Shown: positions 1 to 8,330, numbered from the stretch's first letter. The stretch: 64,000 nt of DNA from Elusimicrobiota bacterium (GCA_016218575.1 JACRDN010000020.1:150966-214965), one strand, 5' to 3'. The notes: generated from the sequence alone by a model not told the origin. Translations and numbers: made by a program.

Positions 1-768
1 GTTGTTCTTGAATTGCCCATCCTGGGGCAGGCGCGTCTCGATGATGTTCATGCCCGCCATGACCTTGATGCGGCGCACCAGGCCGTCCAAGACCGTGTGG
101 GGCAGGACCTGGTGGGTCTTGAGCACGCCGTCTATGCGAAAGCGCAGGATCACGAGGTTTTCCTGGGGCTCGATGTGAATGTCGGAGGCGCGCTTGCGCA
201 CCGCCTGGAGCAGGATCGAGTCCAATAGCTTGCCCATCGGCTGGGACTTCTCGGCCTCGGTCCCTCCCTCTGGCTTGAGCGCGCCCTCTCTCTGGCTGAT
301 CTCGATCTCCTTAAGGATCTGGGCAATGGCCGTGTCCTCGAAGTAGCGGGAGTAGAAACTCCTAAATCCCCCTTCGAGTATCCCCACGGGCTTGAGCTTG
401 TGCCCGGTAAGCGCGCTGATCCTGTCCAAGGACTGCTGGTCGCCGGGGCAGACCATGGCCAAGGTGAGGACCCCCTCCTCGTATTGGATCGGCACGGCCT
501 CATACGCCTCGATGAGGTGCTCGGGGACCATCTTCAAGATTTGTATGTCCACCTTTTCGATGTGCGCGATGAAGGGGACCTTGTACTTCTCGGCGAGCAA
601 GGTCACCATGGTGTTGCTGTGGACCAGCTCCTTGCGCACGAGGATCGAGTCCAGGGTATCGTCGGGCTTGGCGTCGGGGGAATGCTGGATCTGGGTGATT
701 TGCTCGCGAGTGAGTATTCCCGCGTCCACCAGGAGCTGCGACAGGACTTCGGAGACCACTTGGGGCAT
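1..768 (-). CDS. Type IV pilus / type II secretion assembly ATPase, PilB/GspE family (N-terminal part)
   Basis: The frame is open from an ATG at 768 to the window edge, so about 256 residues are visible and the C-terminal catalytic part lies outside. Residues about 1-150 look like the T2SSE N-terminal (MshEN) domain, including the stretch VPEHLIEAYEAVPIQY. Residues about 190-256 start the ATPase core with the family hallmarks ASDIHIEP and RFRIDGVL, followed by IKVMAGMNI and RLPQDGQF. Proteins of this family are cytoplasmic hexameric motors that drive pilin or pseudopilin polymerisation. No Shine-Dalgarno sequence is obvious. The gene is divergent from the exported protein at 868. Whether it is PilB or GspE cannot be settled without the rest of the locus. 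Confidence 0.93.
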   Translation of the reverse strand, partial: MPQVVSEVLSQLLVDAGILTREQITQIQHSPDAKPDDTLDSILVRKELVHSNTMVTLLAEKYKVPFIAHIEKVDIQILKMVPEHLIEAYEAVPIQYEEGVLTLAMVCPGDQQSLDRISALTGHKLKPVGILEGGFRSFYSRYFEDTAIAQILKEIEISQREGALKPEGGTEAEKSQPMGKLLDSILLQAVRKRASDIHIEPQENLVILRFRIDGVLKTHQVLPHTVLDGLVRRIKVMAGMNIIETRLPQDGQFKNN

Positions 769-830
769 TGATAATAGCTAACAGGAAAACCCATAAAATT
801 CAAGGACATTTTTGTTGCGGAAATTGGGCC

Positions 831-859
831 TTTACTTCCCCCGGTTTCGGCCTTATACT
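831..859 (+). promoter_or_regulatory. Promoter with -10 TATACT just upstream of a TTG start
   Basis: TATACT at 854-859 is preceded after 17 bp by TTTACT at 831-836, a 4/6 match to TTGACA. The TTG start at 868 lies 8 nt after the -10 box, so the transcript would have almost no leader. Confidence 0.55.
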
Positions 860-867
860 AATTCCGC

Positions 868-1617
868 TTGAGGGGAAACGCCTACCGACGGCTTTTATTT
901 TGGGCGATGGCCTGCGCCTTGGCATTATCCTCCCCCGTCATGCTCCTGACAGCCAAGCGCTCAACCCGGGCCGCGGGCCCGACGGCTCTGCGCTTCAGCC
1001 TTGGGCAGGCCTGGACCGTGCGGGACAATTTCATGGCCCAGATCCCCGACCCGCAGACGGGGAAGGTGCTGACCCCGACGGCGGGAGGGCTTTTCAACTA
1101 TACGGTGGAAAAGCTTTACCCCAACGCCTTCGCTTTGATTTCCATGGAAACCAAAGAGCTGCGCTCCGGCATTTCCCCGGAACAGCTAAAGCTCGTCCCC
1201 ATTCCCGCCGATAAAAAACCGATCGTGAGCTTCCTCGTAATGACGCCCTCGGGCTTCGTCTACGGGCCGTATCCGAAAGCCGATGGAGCCGAGCTTAAAG
1301 AGACCTCGGACATCGAGGCCTGGCTCAGGCTCGCGGGCCGGTCGGTCAAGTTCTTCTTCTACAAGCTTCCGAGCCGCGGCCTCAAAGAGGGCGAGCAATT
1401 GCGCCTCCAGGCGGGACGGGATATCTGGGCCGTGCGCCGTATGCCCGATGAAAAGGGCCTCCAGATTTACCGGGCTTACACGGCCCGGGACAAGGTCCGG
1501 GTGGACGAGACCCTCTGGCTCGACGCGCGCCGCGGCGCTGTGGTCAAGCGGCAAGTCAGCGAAAAGCGGGGCAAGGGCCTGAACGCCGTCCTGGTTCAGC
1601 AGGTGGTCATGCGATGA
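868..1617 (+). CDS. Exported protein of unknown function
   Basis: I do not recognise the family. From the TTG at 868 the 249-residue product starts with RGNAYRR and a hydrophobic run ending near residue 28, a plausible Sec signal peptide. The alternative ATG at 907 would lose the basic n-region, so 868 is preferred. The body contains no motif I can name; it is a mix of short beta-like segments and has the look of an extracytoplasmic domain. It overlaps the next gene by 4 bp (ATGA at 1614-1617), so the two are probably translationally coupled. Confidence 0.7.
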   Translation: MRGNAYRRLLFWAMACALALSSPVMLLTAKRSTRAAGPTALRFSLGQAWTVRDNFMAQIPDPQTGKVLTPTAGGLFNYTVEKLYPNAFALISMETKELRSGISPEQLKLVPIPADKKPIVSFLVMTPSGFVYGPYPKADGAELKETSDIEAWLRLAGRSVKFFFYKLPSRGLKEGEQLRLQAGRDIWAVRRMPDEKGLQIYRAYTARDKVRVDETLWLDARRGAVVKRQVSEKRGKGLNAVLVQQVVMR

Positions 1618-1973
1618 GGCTCCTGCTTCTAGCGCTCGCCTGGCTCCTGCCCTCCTCCGCGCTCGCCGAGTCCTCGGCGGCGTCGCTGGCCGACGTCTTC
1701 AGCTTCGCGGGCCAGAACGCCATATGGTCCGGGGAAAACGGGGAGCTGGTGGACCAGAATCTGGCCGCGCGCATGCCCGGCCTCGGCGATCTCGTGGAGG
1801 CCTACGCCCAGCCGGACTCGGTTCCCTCCGCGGAGGTGGCCCCCGGGGGCGAGCTCGGGGTCGCGGCGGAGTCCGGGCAAGGTGCTGCGGACAAGGACGA
1901 CTCGAGCGCCGCCAACCCCGCTCAAGAGCTTGAGCTCGTCGTTCCGCCGGTGGTCAGCCCATTCTCTCCCTAG
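1614..1973 (+). CDS. Small exported protein of unknown function
   Basis: 119 residues. The N-terminus MRLLLLALAWLLPSSALA is a clean signal peptide with an AxA-type cleavage site. The rest is acidic and Ala/Gly/Pro-rich, without cysteines, and probably largely disordered after residue 65. The start overlaps the stop of the preceding exported gene (ATGA), which suggests one two-gene unit. Its 3' end overlaps the 3' end of the convergent histidine kinase gene by 4 bp. No function can be assigned. Confidence 0.7.
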   Translation: MRLLLLALAWLLPSSALAESSAASLADVFSFAGQNAIWSGENGELVDQNLAARMPGLGDLVEAYAQPDSVPSAEVAPGGELGVAAESGQGAADKDDSSAANPAQELELVVPPVVSPFSP

Positions 1974-3469
1974 CCGGCGCCCGGGCCGCCCGTGACGGGC
2001 AAGGTGAAAAAGAAGACGCTTCCCTTCTTCCACTGGCTCTCCACGCCGATCCGCCCGCCGTGGGCCTCCACGAGCTGCTTGCAGATGACAAGGCCCAGGC
2101 CCGTCCCCCTCTCGCGGGCCAAGCCCTTGGTTTCCTCCACTTGGGAAAAAATCGAGAAGAGCCGGGAGAGCTTGTCCGGCGGGATCCCCGGACCCTGATC
2201 CTGGACCCTCACCTCCACGAAGCCGTCCCCTCGCGCCATGGCCTCCACCGCCACCACGCCCCCATCCGGAGAGAACTTAAGGGCCTTGGAGACGAGGTTC
2301 TCCAGCACCCGCTGAATCTGCGCCGCGTCGGCCTTGACCAGGGGCAAGCCCTCGGGGACGGAGAGGGCGAGCGCCACTCCGTAATCGGCCGCGATGACCG
2401 AGAACTGGGGGCGAAGCTCATCGATCAAATCCTTGACGCGCAGGTCCCGGCGCCGCAGCGAGATGTGCCCCGCCTCCATGCGAGCCACGTCGAGGATGCT
2501 CTTGATCATCTGGTTGAGGCGGCGGGCGCTTTCCTGCACGATTTTGAGTCTGGCTTTCTCGCTCTCGGCCAACTGGTCCGACTCGAGGAGGAGAGTCACG
2601 TAGCCGCTGATGACGTGGAGAGGGCTCTTCAAGTCATGGGTGATGGTGTGGAAGAAAGTTTTCTTCATTTGGTCGAGCTCGGCCAAGCGCCCGCCCATCC
2701 GGTTGAATTCCCAAGAGACCTGCCCCAACTCGTCACGGCGCTCGGTCTGTATCTTATATGAGAGCTCTCCCTCCCCGATGCGCCGCGCGCCCTCCACGAG
2801 CTTGCCGAGGGTGCGCGTGAAGTGGAAAGCCAGGAGAGCCGAGCCCAGGAGCCCGGCCGCCAGGCACAACGCCCCCACCATGAGGAATCGCCGCAGCAAG
2901 GCCTTAAGAGCCCGGCGCATAGACTCGGCGCTGGCCGCCGCGTCGTAGTCCACCTCGAGAACCGCGGCGCGCCGTCCCTTTCTGTTGACGGGAACCAAGT
3001 ATTGGAGGACCGCGCGGCCTTCAAGCTGACTGAGGCGCTTCGTGGGCGAGGATATCTCCAGAACCGCCTTGGGAACCGCTCCCCTCAATTCCTTCTCGAT
3101 CAGATGCAAGCTGTCGCCGCTGGTCATATCGCTATGGAAGAGAATATCCCCATCGAGCCCTAGGAGCTCGACGCCGCGCAAAGGTTCAAGGTCGAGCAGG
3201 CTCTTGGCGTAGTTGACGAGGAGGGGAGAGTAGGCCAGTCGCCCAGTCCCAGGGAGCGCGCCGGCGTAGGCGCCGGACACGGAGTCGTCCCCTTCCGACA
3301 GGGCGTCCTCGCAGACCCGAACCAAATGATGGACCGTGCTCCAGCGATGGTTTTCCTGCTGGCTCCCGAGCTCCCTTTTCTCGGCCATATAGAGGAGAAA
3401 CCCGGTCAGGAAAAGCACGGCCATGACCATGGCCGAGGCGTAAAGCGCGAGCTTCTCCCGGATTTTCAT
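1970..3469 (-). CDS. Orphan membrane sensor histidine kinase with altered N box
   Basis: 499 residues: TM helix at about 10-28, extracytoplasmic sensor region to about 192, second TM at about 195-218, HAMP at about 215-270, HisKA with H box FHTITHDLKSPL (His278), then HATPase_c with DQGPGIPP (G1), FSIF (F box) and GTGLGL (G2). The N box reads ENLVSKALKFSP: the usual second Asn, a Mg-ATP ligand in HATPases, is Lys395. That could weaken kinase activity or bias the protein to phosphatase activity. There is no response regulator next to it in the window. Upstream genes are transcribed away from it. Family assignment is certain; catalytic competence is open. Confidence 0.95.
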   Translation of the reverse strand: MKIREKLALYASAMVMAVLFLTGFLLYMAEKRELGSQQENHRWSTVHHLVRVCEDALSEGDDSVSGAYAGALPGTGRLAYSPLLVNYAKSLLDLEPLRGVELLGLDGDILFHSDMTSGDSLHLIEKELRGAVPKAVLEISSPTKRLSQLEGRAVLQYLVPVNRKGRRAAVLEVDYDAAASAESMRRALKALLRRFLMVGALCLAAGLLGSALLAFHFTRTLGKLVEGARRIGEGELSYKIQTERRDELGQVSWEFNRMGGRLAELDQMKKTFFHTITHDLKSPLHVISGYVTLLLESDQLAESEKARLKIVQESARRLNQMIKSILDVARMEAGHISLRRRDLRVKDLIDELRPQFSVIAADYGVALALSVPEGLPLVKADAAQIQRVLENLVSKALKFSPDGGVVAVEAMARGDGFVEVRVQDQGPGIPPDKLSRLFSIFSQVEETKGLARERGTGLGLVICKQLVEAHGGRIGVESQWKKGSVFFFTLPVTGGPGAG

Positions 3470-3552
3470 TCCCCAGGCCCAAGCTTAGCCCCTCCCGCGG
3501 TGCAAATCAAGCCCGGGAACAGCCGTTGACGTTCACCCCCAAATAAGGGAGA

Positions 3553-3714
3553 ATGGCTTCTCCGCGTATGAATTCCTTTTTCGCCTTTGGGCTCTTCGCC
3601 TTGGCCCGGGACTCGGGGTTCTTCCCGAGGAAATTCGTGGAGCTTTGCCTGCGCGAGAACGAGAAGCGCCTGAGCGGCTACGACCCGCGCCTCCTGACGG
3701 CTTTGCCGCGTTGA
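3553..3714 (+). CDS. Small protein translationally coupled to the acyltransferase gene
   Basis: A 53-codon frame starts at ATG 3553 (or in-frame ATG 3568) and ends with TGA at 3712-3714. The product has a short hydrophobic N-terminus and a charged, Arg-rich C-terminal half (FPRKFVELCLRENEKRL). An AGGGAG sequence lies just before 3553 and would suit the 3568 start slightly better. Its stop overlaps the TTG start of the acyltransferase (TTGA), the overlap style used throughout the window. I do not recognise the family. The coupling is the main support that it is translated. Confidence 0.5.
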   Translation: MASPRMNSFFAFGLFALARDSGFFPRKFVELCLRENEKRLSGYDPRLLTALPR

Positions 3715-4604
3715 ACCCGCTTCTCTCCGCCGGACTCCGGATCCTCTTGACCGCGGCGGGACTGGCCGTCGCGTTCCTGCCGCGCTCCTGGGAGGTGCGC
3801 CTGGGAAGGTTCCTTGGAAGAACGCTCCTTGCCCTCGATTACAGGCGCCGGCCCATCGCGGAGGAGAACATCCGGCGCTGCCTTACGGAGCTCGGCCGAG
3901 CCGAGCGCGAAAGGCTTCTTGCGAAAAACTACGAGCACTACGGCATACTCGGCTTGGAGCTCCTCCATATGTTTTGCCCCCTCCCCGGGCATTACCGGCG
4001 CTACACGGAGAAAAACACGGTTTTAGAGGGCTTCGAGAATTTCGAGCGCGCCCAAGCCAAAAAGCGCGGGTGCCTTCTAATCACCGCTCACCTGGCCAAC
4101 TGGGAAATCATGGGCATAGCCGCGGTCCGAGGCATTCCGGCGACCATGGTGACGCGGCGCTTGAAGCCCGAATGGCTCAATCGGAAAATCGAGGCGGCCC
4201 GCCTCTCGATCGAGGTCAAAACCCTCAGCCAGCGGGGCTTTCTCCCCACCTTGATCAAGCGCTTGAGGCAGGGCCTGACCGTGGGCTTCGTCATGGACCA
4301 GTACGCGGCCCCTCCCATGGGGGTCCCCGTCAAATTCTTCAAGGCCGTCACCGACACCTTGGCGGCACCCGCCATCCTCGCACAGCGCACCGGCGCCTGC
4401 CTCATTTCCGTCGTCCAATGGCGCGACGAGGCCGGGCTCGTTCATGTGGAGGTAGGGCCCGAGATAGAGCTCGGCGAAGCGCTCAAGGACCCGGTCCAAG
4501 CCACGCAGGCCCTGGTCGCCCGCGTGGAGGGCTGGATCCGCAGGCATCCCGATCAATGGCTTTGGGCCCACCGGAGGTTCAAGAACGCGACCTGGCATGC
4601 CTAA
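3711..4604 (+). CDS. Lipid A biosynthesis lauroyl/myristoyl acyltransferase family (LpxL/HtrB-like)
   Basis: 297 residues from the TTG at 3711; a longer upstream frame exists, but homology-like sequence begins here and the TTGA overlap fits. A hydrophobic N-terminal anchor is followed by the acyltransferase signature HLANWE, the His-x4-Glu catalytic pair of this family, then VTRRLKP, a DQYA segment and a C-terminal WLWAHRRFK block typical of LpxL/HtrB. The family transfers an acyl chain to lipid A precursors at the inner membrane, which implies a lipopolysaccharide-type outer membrane. It is first in a run with a hydrolase and a Nudix gene; the acyl acceptor is not proven. Confidence 0.9.
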   Translation: MNPLLSAGLRILLTAAGLAVAFLPRSWEVRLGRFLGRTLLALDYRRRPIAEENIRRCLTELGRAERERLLAKNYEHYGILGLELLHMFCPLPGHYRRYTEKNTVLEGFENFERAQAKKRGCLLITAHLANWEIMGIAAVRGIPATMVTRRLKPEWLNRKIEAARLSIEVKTLSQRGFLPTLIKRLRQGLTVGFVMDQYAAPPMGVPVKFFKAVTDTLAAPAILAQRTGACLISVVQWRDEAGLVHVEVGPEIELGEALKDPVQATQALVARVEGWIRRHPDQWLWAHRRFKNATWHA

Positions 4605-5424
4605 CACGAACACGATTTCCATCTGGACCAACGATAGCCCGCGCCTGCATCTCTTGTGCCACGAGGCAGACGGCCTTCCCATCCTTTTGGCCCACGGCAT
4701 GGCAGGGAACGCCCACTGGTGGGACCCCGTCGCCCCCTTCCTGGCCGAGGGCTTGAAGCCCGTGGCCTTGGACTTCCATGGCCATGGCGACAGCCAATGG
4801 CACCCGGAAGGGCGCTACGACACGGAGCTATTCGTCGAGAACATCGAGGAGGCGCGGCACGCCCTAGGCTGGACGCGCATGATCCTGGCCGGCCATTCCC
4901 TGGGCGCCCGAGTGGCCCTGGAGTACGCCCGCCGGCGCCCCGAGCGCCTGCTGGGGCTCATCGCGGTGGATTTTCTTCCCGAGCTCCACCCCGCCGGGGC
5001 CCGACGCTTCGAGAGGGCCCGCAGCCGCCCCCAGCCCCTCTACTCGGACGCCGAGGCCATGCTCGACAATTTCCGCCTCCAGCCGCGGGGGACGCTTCTG
5101 GGCAAAGAGGGCCTGCGCCGCCTGGCCGCGCACAGCCTGCGCAAGACCAACGAGGGATTTACCTGGAAATTCGACTGGAAGGCCTTCCTCTACCGCTACG
5201 AGCCGATTTGGCCGGCTCTGCCTCAAATCCGAGTCCCGTCCCTCGTCGTGCGCGGGGAAAACAGCGCGGTGCTCAGCCGCGAGGAATTCGCGCGAGTCGC
5301 TCGGGATATGCCCCGGGCTCGGGCCGCCGAGATCCCGCGAGCCCACCACCACGTGACCTTGGACGCGCCGGAGGGCCTGGCGCGGGAAATGCTGCGCTTT
5401 GCCCGAGAGTTGGGGGTCTCCTAG
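4597..5424 (+). CDS. Alpha/beta-fold hydrolase
   Basis: 275 residues. The oxyanion-hole motif LAHGMAGNAHWW, the DFHGHGDS turn and the nucleophile elbow GHSLG are in order, and the catalytic His is probably in the late RAHHHVT segment. No signal peptide, so cytoplasmic. The start overlaps the acyltransferase gene by 8 bp and the stop touches the Nudix gene, so the three form an operon. The substrate is unknown; this family includes esterases, lipases and C-C hydrolases, and the neighbour hints at acyl-ester chemistry without proving it. Confidence 0.9.
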   Translation: MPNTNTISIWTNDSPRLHLLCHEADGLPILLAHGMAGNAHWWDPVAPFLAEGLKPVALDFHGHGDSQWHPEGRYDTELFVENIEEARHALGWTRMILAGHSLGARVALEYARRRPERLLGLIAVDFLPELHPAGARRFERARSRPQPLYSDAEAMLDNFRLQPRGTLLGKEGLRRLAAHSLRKTNEGFTWKFDWKAFLYRYEPIWPALPQIRVPSLVVRGENSAVLSREEFARVARDMPRARAAEIPRAHHHVTLDAPEGLAREMLRFARELGVS

Positions 5425-5885
5425 TGAAAGCAGCGCGCCATTTCACTGTGACGGGCTACGTGGTACGAGGCGGAAAAACCCTCCTCCTCCACCACAAGAA
5501 GCTCCGCATGTGGCTGGCTCCGGGAGGCCACCTAGAGGAGGGAGAGCTTCCCGAGGAAGCCCTGGTTCGGGAAATCCGCGAAGAAACGGGTTTGGAGGTG
5601 GAGATCCTGTCGCCCAAGGCGAGCCCGGGACCGGTCGAGACCGGCGTGAGATACCTCCATGTGCCGAGCCATGTCCAGCTCGAGGACATCCCCAACCATC
5701 CCCAGCACATTGATTTGGTCTACTACTGCCTGGCCAAGGACGGCGAGGCCGCTTTTTCGGCTCTCGAGCACGAGGGAATGCGCTGGCACTCGCCCGAGGA
5801 CCTGGCGCGGTCCCACGTCCGCGACGAGGTGCGCCAGAGGGCGCTCGAGGCTATCGCCCTGGCCGAGTCTCGAGCTCCCCAATGA
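5424..5885 (+). CDS. Nudix hydrolase
   Basis: The GTG at 5424 overlaps the previous stop by one base and gives 153 residues. The complete Nudix box is present: G at GGHLEEGE, then REIREETGL, matching Gx5Ex7REUXEEXGU. The family hydrolyses nucleoside diphosphates linked to another moiety and needs Mg2+. The rest has an HxxxxHIDLVYYC strand typical of small house-cleaning Nudix enzymes. A longer in-frame extension upstream is only the shadow of the hydrolase gene. The 3' end overlaps the convergent exported-protein gene by 35 bp. The substrate cannot be predicted. Confidence 0.93.
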   Translation: MKAARHFTVTGYVVRGGKTLLLHHKKLRMWLAPGGHLEEGELPEEALVREIREETGLEVEILSPKASPGPVETGVRYLHVPSHVQLEDIPNHPQHIDLVYYCLAKDGEAAFSALEHEGMRWHSPEDLARSHVRDEVRQRALEAIALAESRAPQ

Positions 5886-6420
5886 CCGCCAAGGCGGCGC
5901 CCAGGACGGCCAGGGGTTTCTTGCCGAACAGAGCCAGGTCCACTGAACCCGTAAGGGTGCGCTGGCCGTTGAAGGAATAAGTCGCCAGGTGGACCCCACC
6001 TTGCCCCCAGACCATGAACTCCTTCTCCCGCTCCCGGACCAAGGACAGGGAAAGGCTCGCGGAATCGATGAAGCCGAAGAGGGAATAGCCGTCCCCCTGC
6101 GGCTGGATGGAAATATTGACGCCAGAACCTAGGAGAGAGTAGCCTTCTTCCGGCTTTTCGGGCGTCGCCGGATATGCGTCGAAATTCAAGAAATCCCTCT
6201 CCGCCCGCCCCGCGAACCTCCAGGCCCCGGAGCCGTCCTTCTGCCCGCCCAGGCTGATCCACAGAAAAGGCTCGGAAATTTCCCAATAGCCGCCCGTCCT
6301 GGACCTGACGTCCATGTTGACGTTGACCATATGCGGCAAAGCCAGCCCGAAGGGAATCTCCGGGGGCCAGCCGACGTTCGCCGGGAGAAGCGCGCAGGAA
6401 AGCGCCAAGAGGGTTTTCAT
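5851..6420 (-). CDS. Exported protein of unknown function
   Basis: 189 residues with a short signal peptide (MKTLLALSCALLPANVG). The body is rich in aromatic and beta-prone residues (alternating patterns such as SLSLSLVREREKEF), so a beta-rich, possibly outer-membrane or periplasmic protein is plausible. I see no catalytic motif. A perfect -10 hexamer lies 8 nt upstream of the ATG, so the mRNA may be nearly leaderless. The 3' end overlaps the Nudix gene tail-to-tail. Confidence 0.65.
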   Translation of the reverse strand: MKTLLALSCALLPANVGWPPEIPFGLALPHMVNVNMDVRSRTGGYWEISEPFLWISLGGQKDGSGAWRFAGRAERDFLNFDAYPATPEKPEEGYSLLGSGVNISIQPQGDGYSLFGFIDSASLSLSLVREREKEFMVWGQGGVHLATYSFNGQRTLTGSVDLALFGKKPLAVLGAALAVIGELETRPGR

Positions 6421-6428
6421 GAAAATGG

Positions 6429-6434
6429 AGTATA
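6429..6434 (-). promoter_or_regulatory. -10 box TATACT, near-leaderless start at 6420
   Basis: On the minus strand TATACT ends 8 nt before the ATG at 6420. No consensus -35 is seen. Confidence 0.45.
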
Positions 6435-6527
6435 CTCAATTCTCCGCGTAAGAGCATAATGAGCGACTTGACCCCAGGAATGCAAAACAGCCACAATAAG
6501 GGCAATTCTAGGTCGAAAGGAGACACT

Positions 6528-6785
6528 ATGGCAAGAAAACCGAATCCAGCGTTCATGAAGGAACTCAAGATCAGCGATGATCTGGCCAAGATCGTGGGAC
6601 CGAAGCCCCTGCCTCGGACCCAGGTGGTCAAGAAGATCTGGGCCTACATCAAGAAAAACGGCCTGCAGGACGCCAAGAACAAGAGGAACATCAACGCCGA
6701 TGACAATCTCAAAGTCGTGTTCGGCGGCAAAAAAACCGTCAACATGTTCGAGATGACCAAGCTCATCAGCAAGCACCTAAGCTGA
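6528..6785 (+). CDS. Stand-alone SWIB/MDM2 domain protein
   Basis: 85 residues from the ATG at 6528, which has the strong ribosome binding site GAAAGGAG 6-7 nt upstream; an ATG further upstream has no such site. The single domain shows the SWIB pattern: LAKIVGPKPLPRTQVVKKIW, then YIKKNGLQDAKNKRNI, then VVFGGKKTVNMFEMTKLIS. SWIB domains are known from eukaryotic chromatin remodellers and from chlamydiae (also fused to topoisomerase I). The product is small, basic and probably abundant, so a nucleoid role is a guess. It is followed by a strong terminator, so the unit is monocistronic. Confidence 0.93.
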   Translation: MARKPNPAFMKELKISDDLAKIVGPKPLPRTQVVKKIWAYIKKNGLQDAKNKRNINADDNLKVVFGGKKTVNMFEMTKLISKHLS

Positions 6786-6800
6786 GAAGCCCCGCCGGAA

Positions 6801-6836
6801 AACCCCCGCGCCCCGTCCCGGCGCGGGGGTTTTTTT
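6801..6836 (+). terminator. Rho-independent terminator after the SWIB gene
   Basis: A perfect 10-bp stem, CCCCCGCGCC (6803-6812) with GGCGCGGGGG (6820-6829), encloses a 7-nt loop and is followed by seven T residues. Confidence 0.92.
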
Positions 6837-6859
6837 GAGGGAAGGCGGGGGCTTGGCAC

Positions 6860-8194
6860 TCAGGTCCCGATCAGCCTGCGAAAGCCGCCGAACCAAGGAT
6901 CATTGGTGTCAGGACTCGTCCCGGGAGAAGATTCGGAATGCTTGTCCGGCCAATGTCCAGGATTGGCTTTTTTGTCCTCCTGGATCATTTCCTCAAGGAT
7001 ATTGGCGTAGATTTGCCCCGTCACTGGCCCCGGCATCTCCGTTTCCCTGGTTTTCCCGGATCGTTTCAAGGCTTCTTTAAGCTCGCGAGAAAGGGCTTGA
7101 ATCTCCTCTTCCCATGCCTTGAATTGCGGCTCCTCCTCCGCAGAAGCCATCTGCCTCTTGAACCATTTATTTTCCTCAGCCCATCTTATCTGGCGCTTGA
7201 GTTTTTTTTCAGCTTCATCGGCCAGGCGCGGAATATCCTCACACATTTCCAATACGGAATTTATCTCTTCGCGCAACGCTTTAAACCGGTCCGCGGAGAG
7301 AGCATGGACCTTGATGAAATGCTCAGCGGCCCCGGATAATTCAAGAGCTCGCGCTTGGTAAGCCAGCAGTGTTTTCTGCTGGATCCGAAGATTGGACAAC
7401 CGGGCCTTATAGGCCGCGACAGGATCACGCATTCCCTCGATGGACAGCTTGGTAAGATAAGAGCCCGAGCCGGCTAATTCCTCACTATAGGATTTCGGAT
7501 TATCCATGTAGTCCCACAAGTCGGCATCCGCGAGCCTCTCGTTTAGTTCCACCGCTACGAGCCATGCAATCAATCGCGCGTGGATTTCATTTCCTTGGTA
7601 TTGCAGGAAGGCTTGCTGCAGGAAATAATGGCTTCTAACATAGCTCCCCTGCAGGCTGTGTCCGAATATTTCATGGGCCAGGATCGGGGCCATCCTCGAA
7701 TGCAGCTCTTCCCCATCGAGGCCGAGCGCTAGAAAAGCCGTATTAAGCTTGATCAAATCCTCATCGCCCGCCCAGCACGTCTGCGCTTCCCGACTTCCCA
7801 TGATTACGGAGAGCCCATTGGCTTTGTAGATGAAGGTTCCCGGAAATCGGGAAAACTTAATTCGGACCCGGGTTTGCGCGTTGATCATGCGGGAGGCGTA
7901 CCTCAGCGCCGTGGGGCTGTCGAGCATTCGACGCAGGGCCCCCTGTAAGGCCTCTTGCTCTTGCGGAATGGCCCCCTCGGCTATTTTCACCAATTGAAGG
8001 AATTCCTCGGCTACTCGCGAAGGATTCTTCTCATCAAGCGCGACGGTTTTGGGCCCGGGGACCGGAGGCGCGGTTATCCCGCGGCCCAGGCTGGAGAGCT
8101 CTTTAAAGGAAATTGATTCACCAATGCCCCCTTGAGACCAAGCCGGAAGCACACCATGACTGATAAGACAAACGGCAAGAAAAGTTCTCATCAT
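6860..8194 (-). CDS. Exported putative metallopeptidase-like protein (HEIFGH motif)
   Basis: 444 residues with signal peptide MMRTFLAVCLISHGVLPAWS and a good GGAGG site before the ATG. Around residue 170 the sequence LAHEIFGHSLQGSY resembles the zinc-binding helix of gluzincins but has one extra residue (HExxxH, with GH as in HExxGH-like variants). A candidate third ligand lies about 30 residues later in the stretch GNEIHARLIAW. The C-terminal third (about 270-400) is strongly charged and helical, likely coiled coil. I do not recognise a named family. Metal binding is inference from the motif. The gene is monocistronic and faces the SWIB terminator. Confidence 0.7.
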   Translation of the reverse strand: MMRTFLAVCLISHGVLPAWSQGGIGESISFKELSSLGRGITAPPVPGPKTVALDEKNPSRVAEEFLQLVKIAEGAIPQEQEALQGALRRMLDSPTALRYASRMINAQTRVRIKFSRFPGTFIYKANGLSVIMGSREAQTCWAGDEDLIKLNTAFLALGLDGEELHSRMAPILAHEIFGHSLQGSYVRSHYFLQQAFLQYQGNEIHARLIAWLVAVELNERLADADLWDYMDNPKSYSEELAGSGSYLTKLSIEGMRDPVAAYKARLSNLRIQQKTLLAYQARALELSGAAEHFIKVHALSADRFKALREEINSVLEMCEDIPRLADEAEKKLKRQIRWAEENKWFKRQMASAEEEPQFKAWEEEIQALSRELKEALKRSGKTRETEMPGPVTGQIYANILEEMIQEDKKANPGHWPDKHSESSPGTSPDTNDPWFGGFRRLIGT

Positions 8195-8230
8195 TCCTCC
8201 AATCCGGAATGAAGCTAGTGTAAGCTGTTT

Positions 8231-8320
8231 GGCCTATAAATGCCTGGGGCCAAGGGCCCAGACCGAGAGCCGGGCCCAAAGGCCTAAGGTCTTGGACCTT
8301 TAGGCCCTGGAAGGCCTCGA
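8231..8320. repeat. Cluster of GGCC-centred short repeats in the intergenic spacer
   Basis: The spacer between two divergent exported-protein genes holds GGCCTATAAA, GGGCCCAAAGGCCTAAGG, CCTTTAGGCCC and AAGGCCT within 90 bp, several of them mutually inverted. Similar clusters occur at about 13496-13553, 14666-14730, 18421-18454, 45856-45882, 52493-52532, 53518-53564, 55744-55805, 56078-56132 and 60428-60456. Confidence 0.6.
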
Positions 8321-8330
8321 GCCGGGGCGG

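Noticed and set aside
4656..5885. Apparent fusion of a Pro/Arg/Gly-rich region to the Nudix domain
   Set aside because: The first 256 codons are the hydrolase gene read in another frame; the real Nudix start is GTG 5424.
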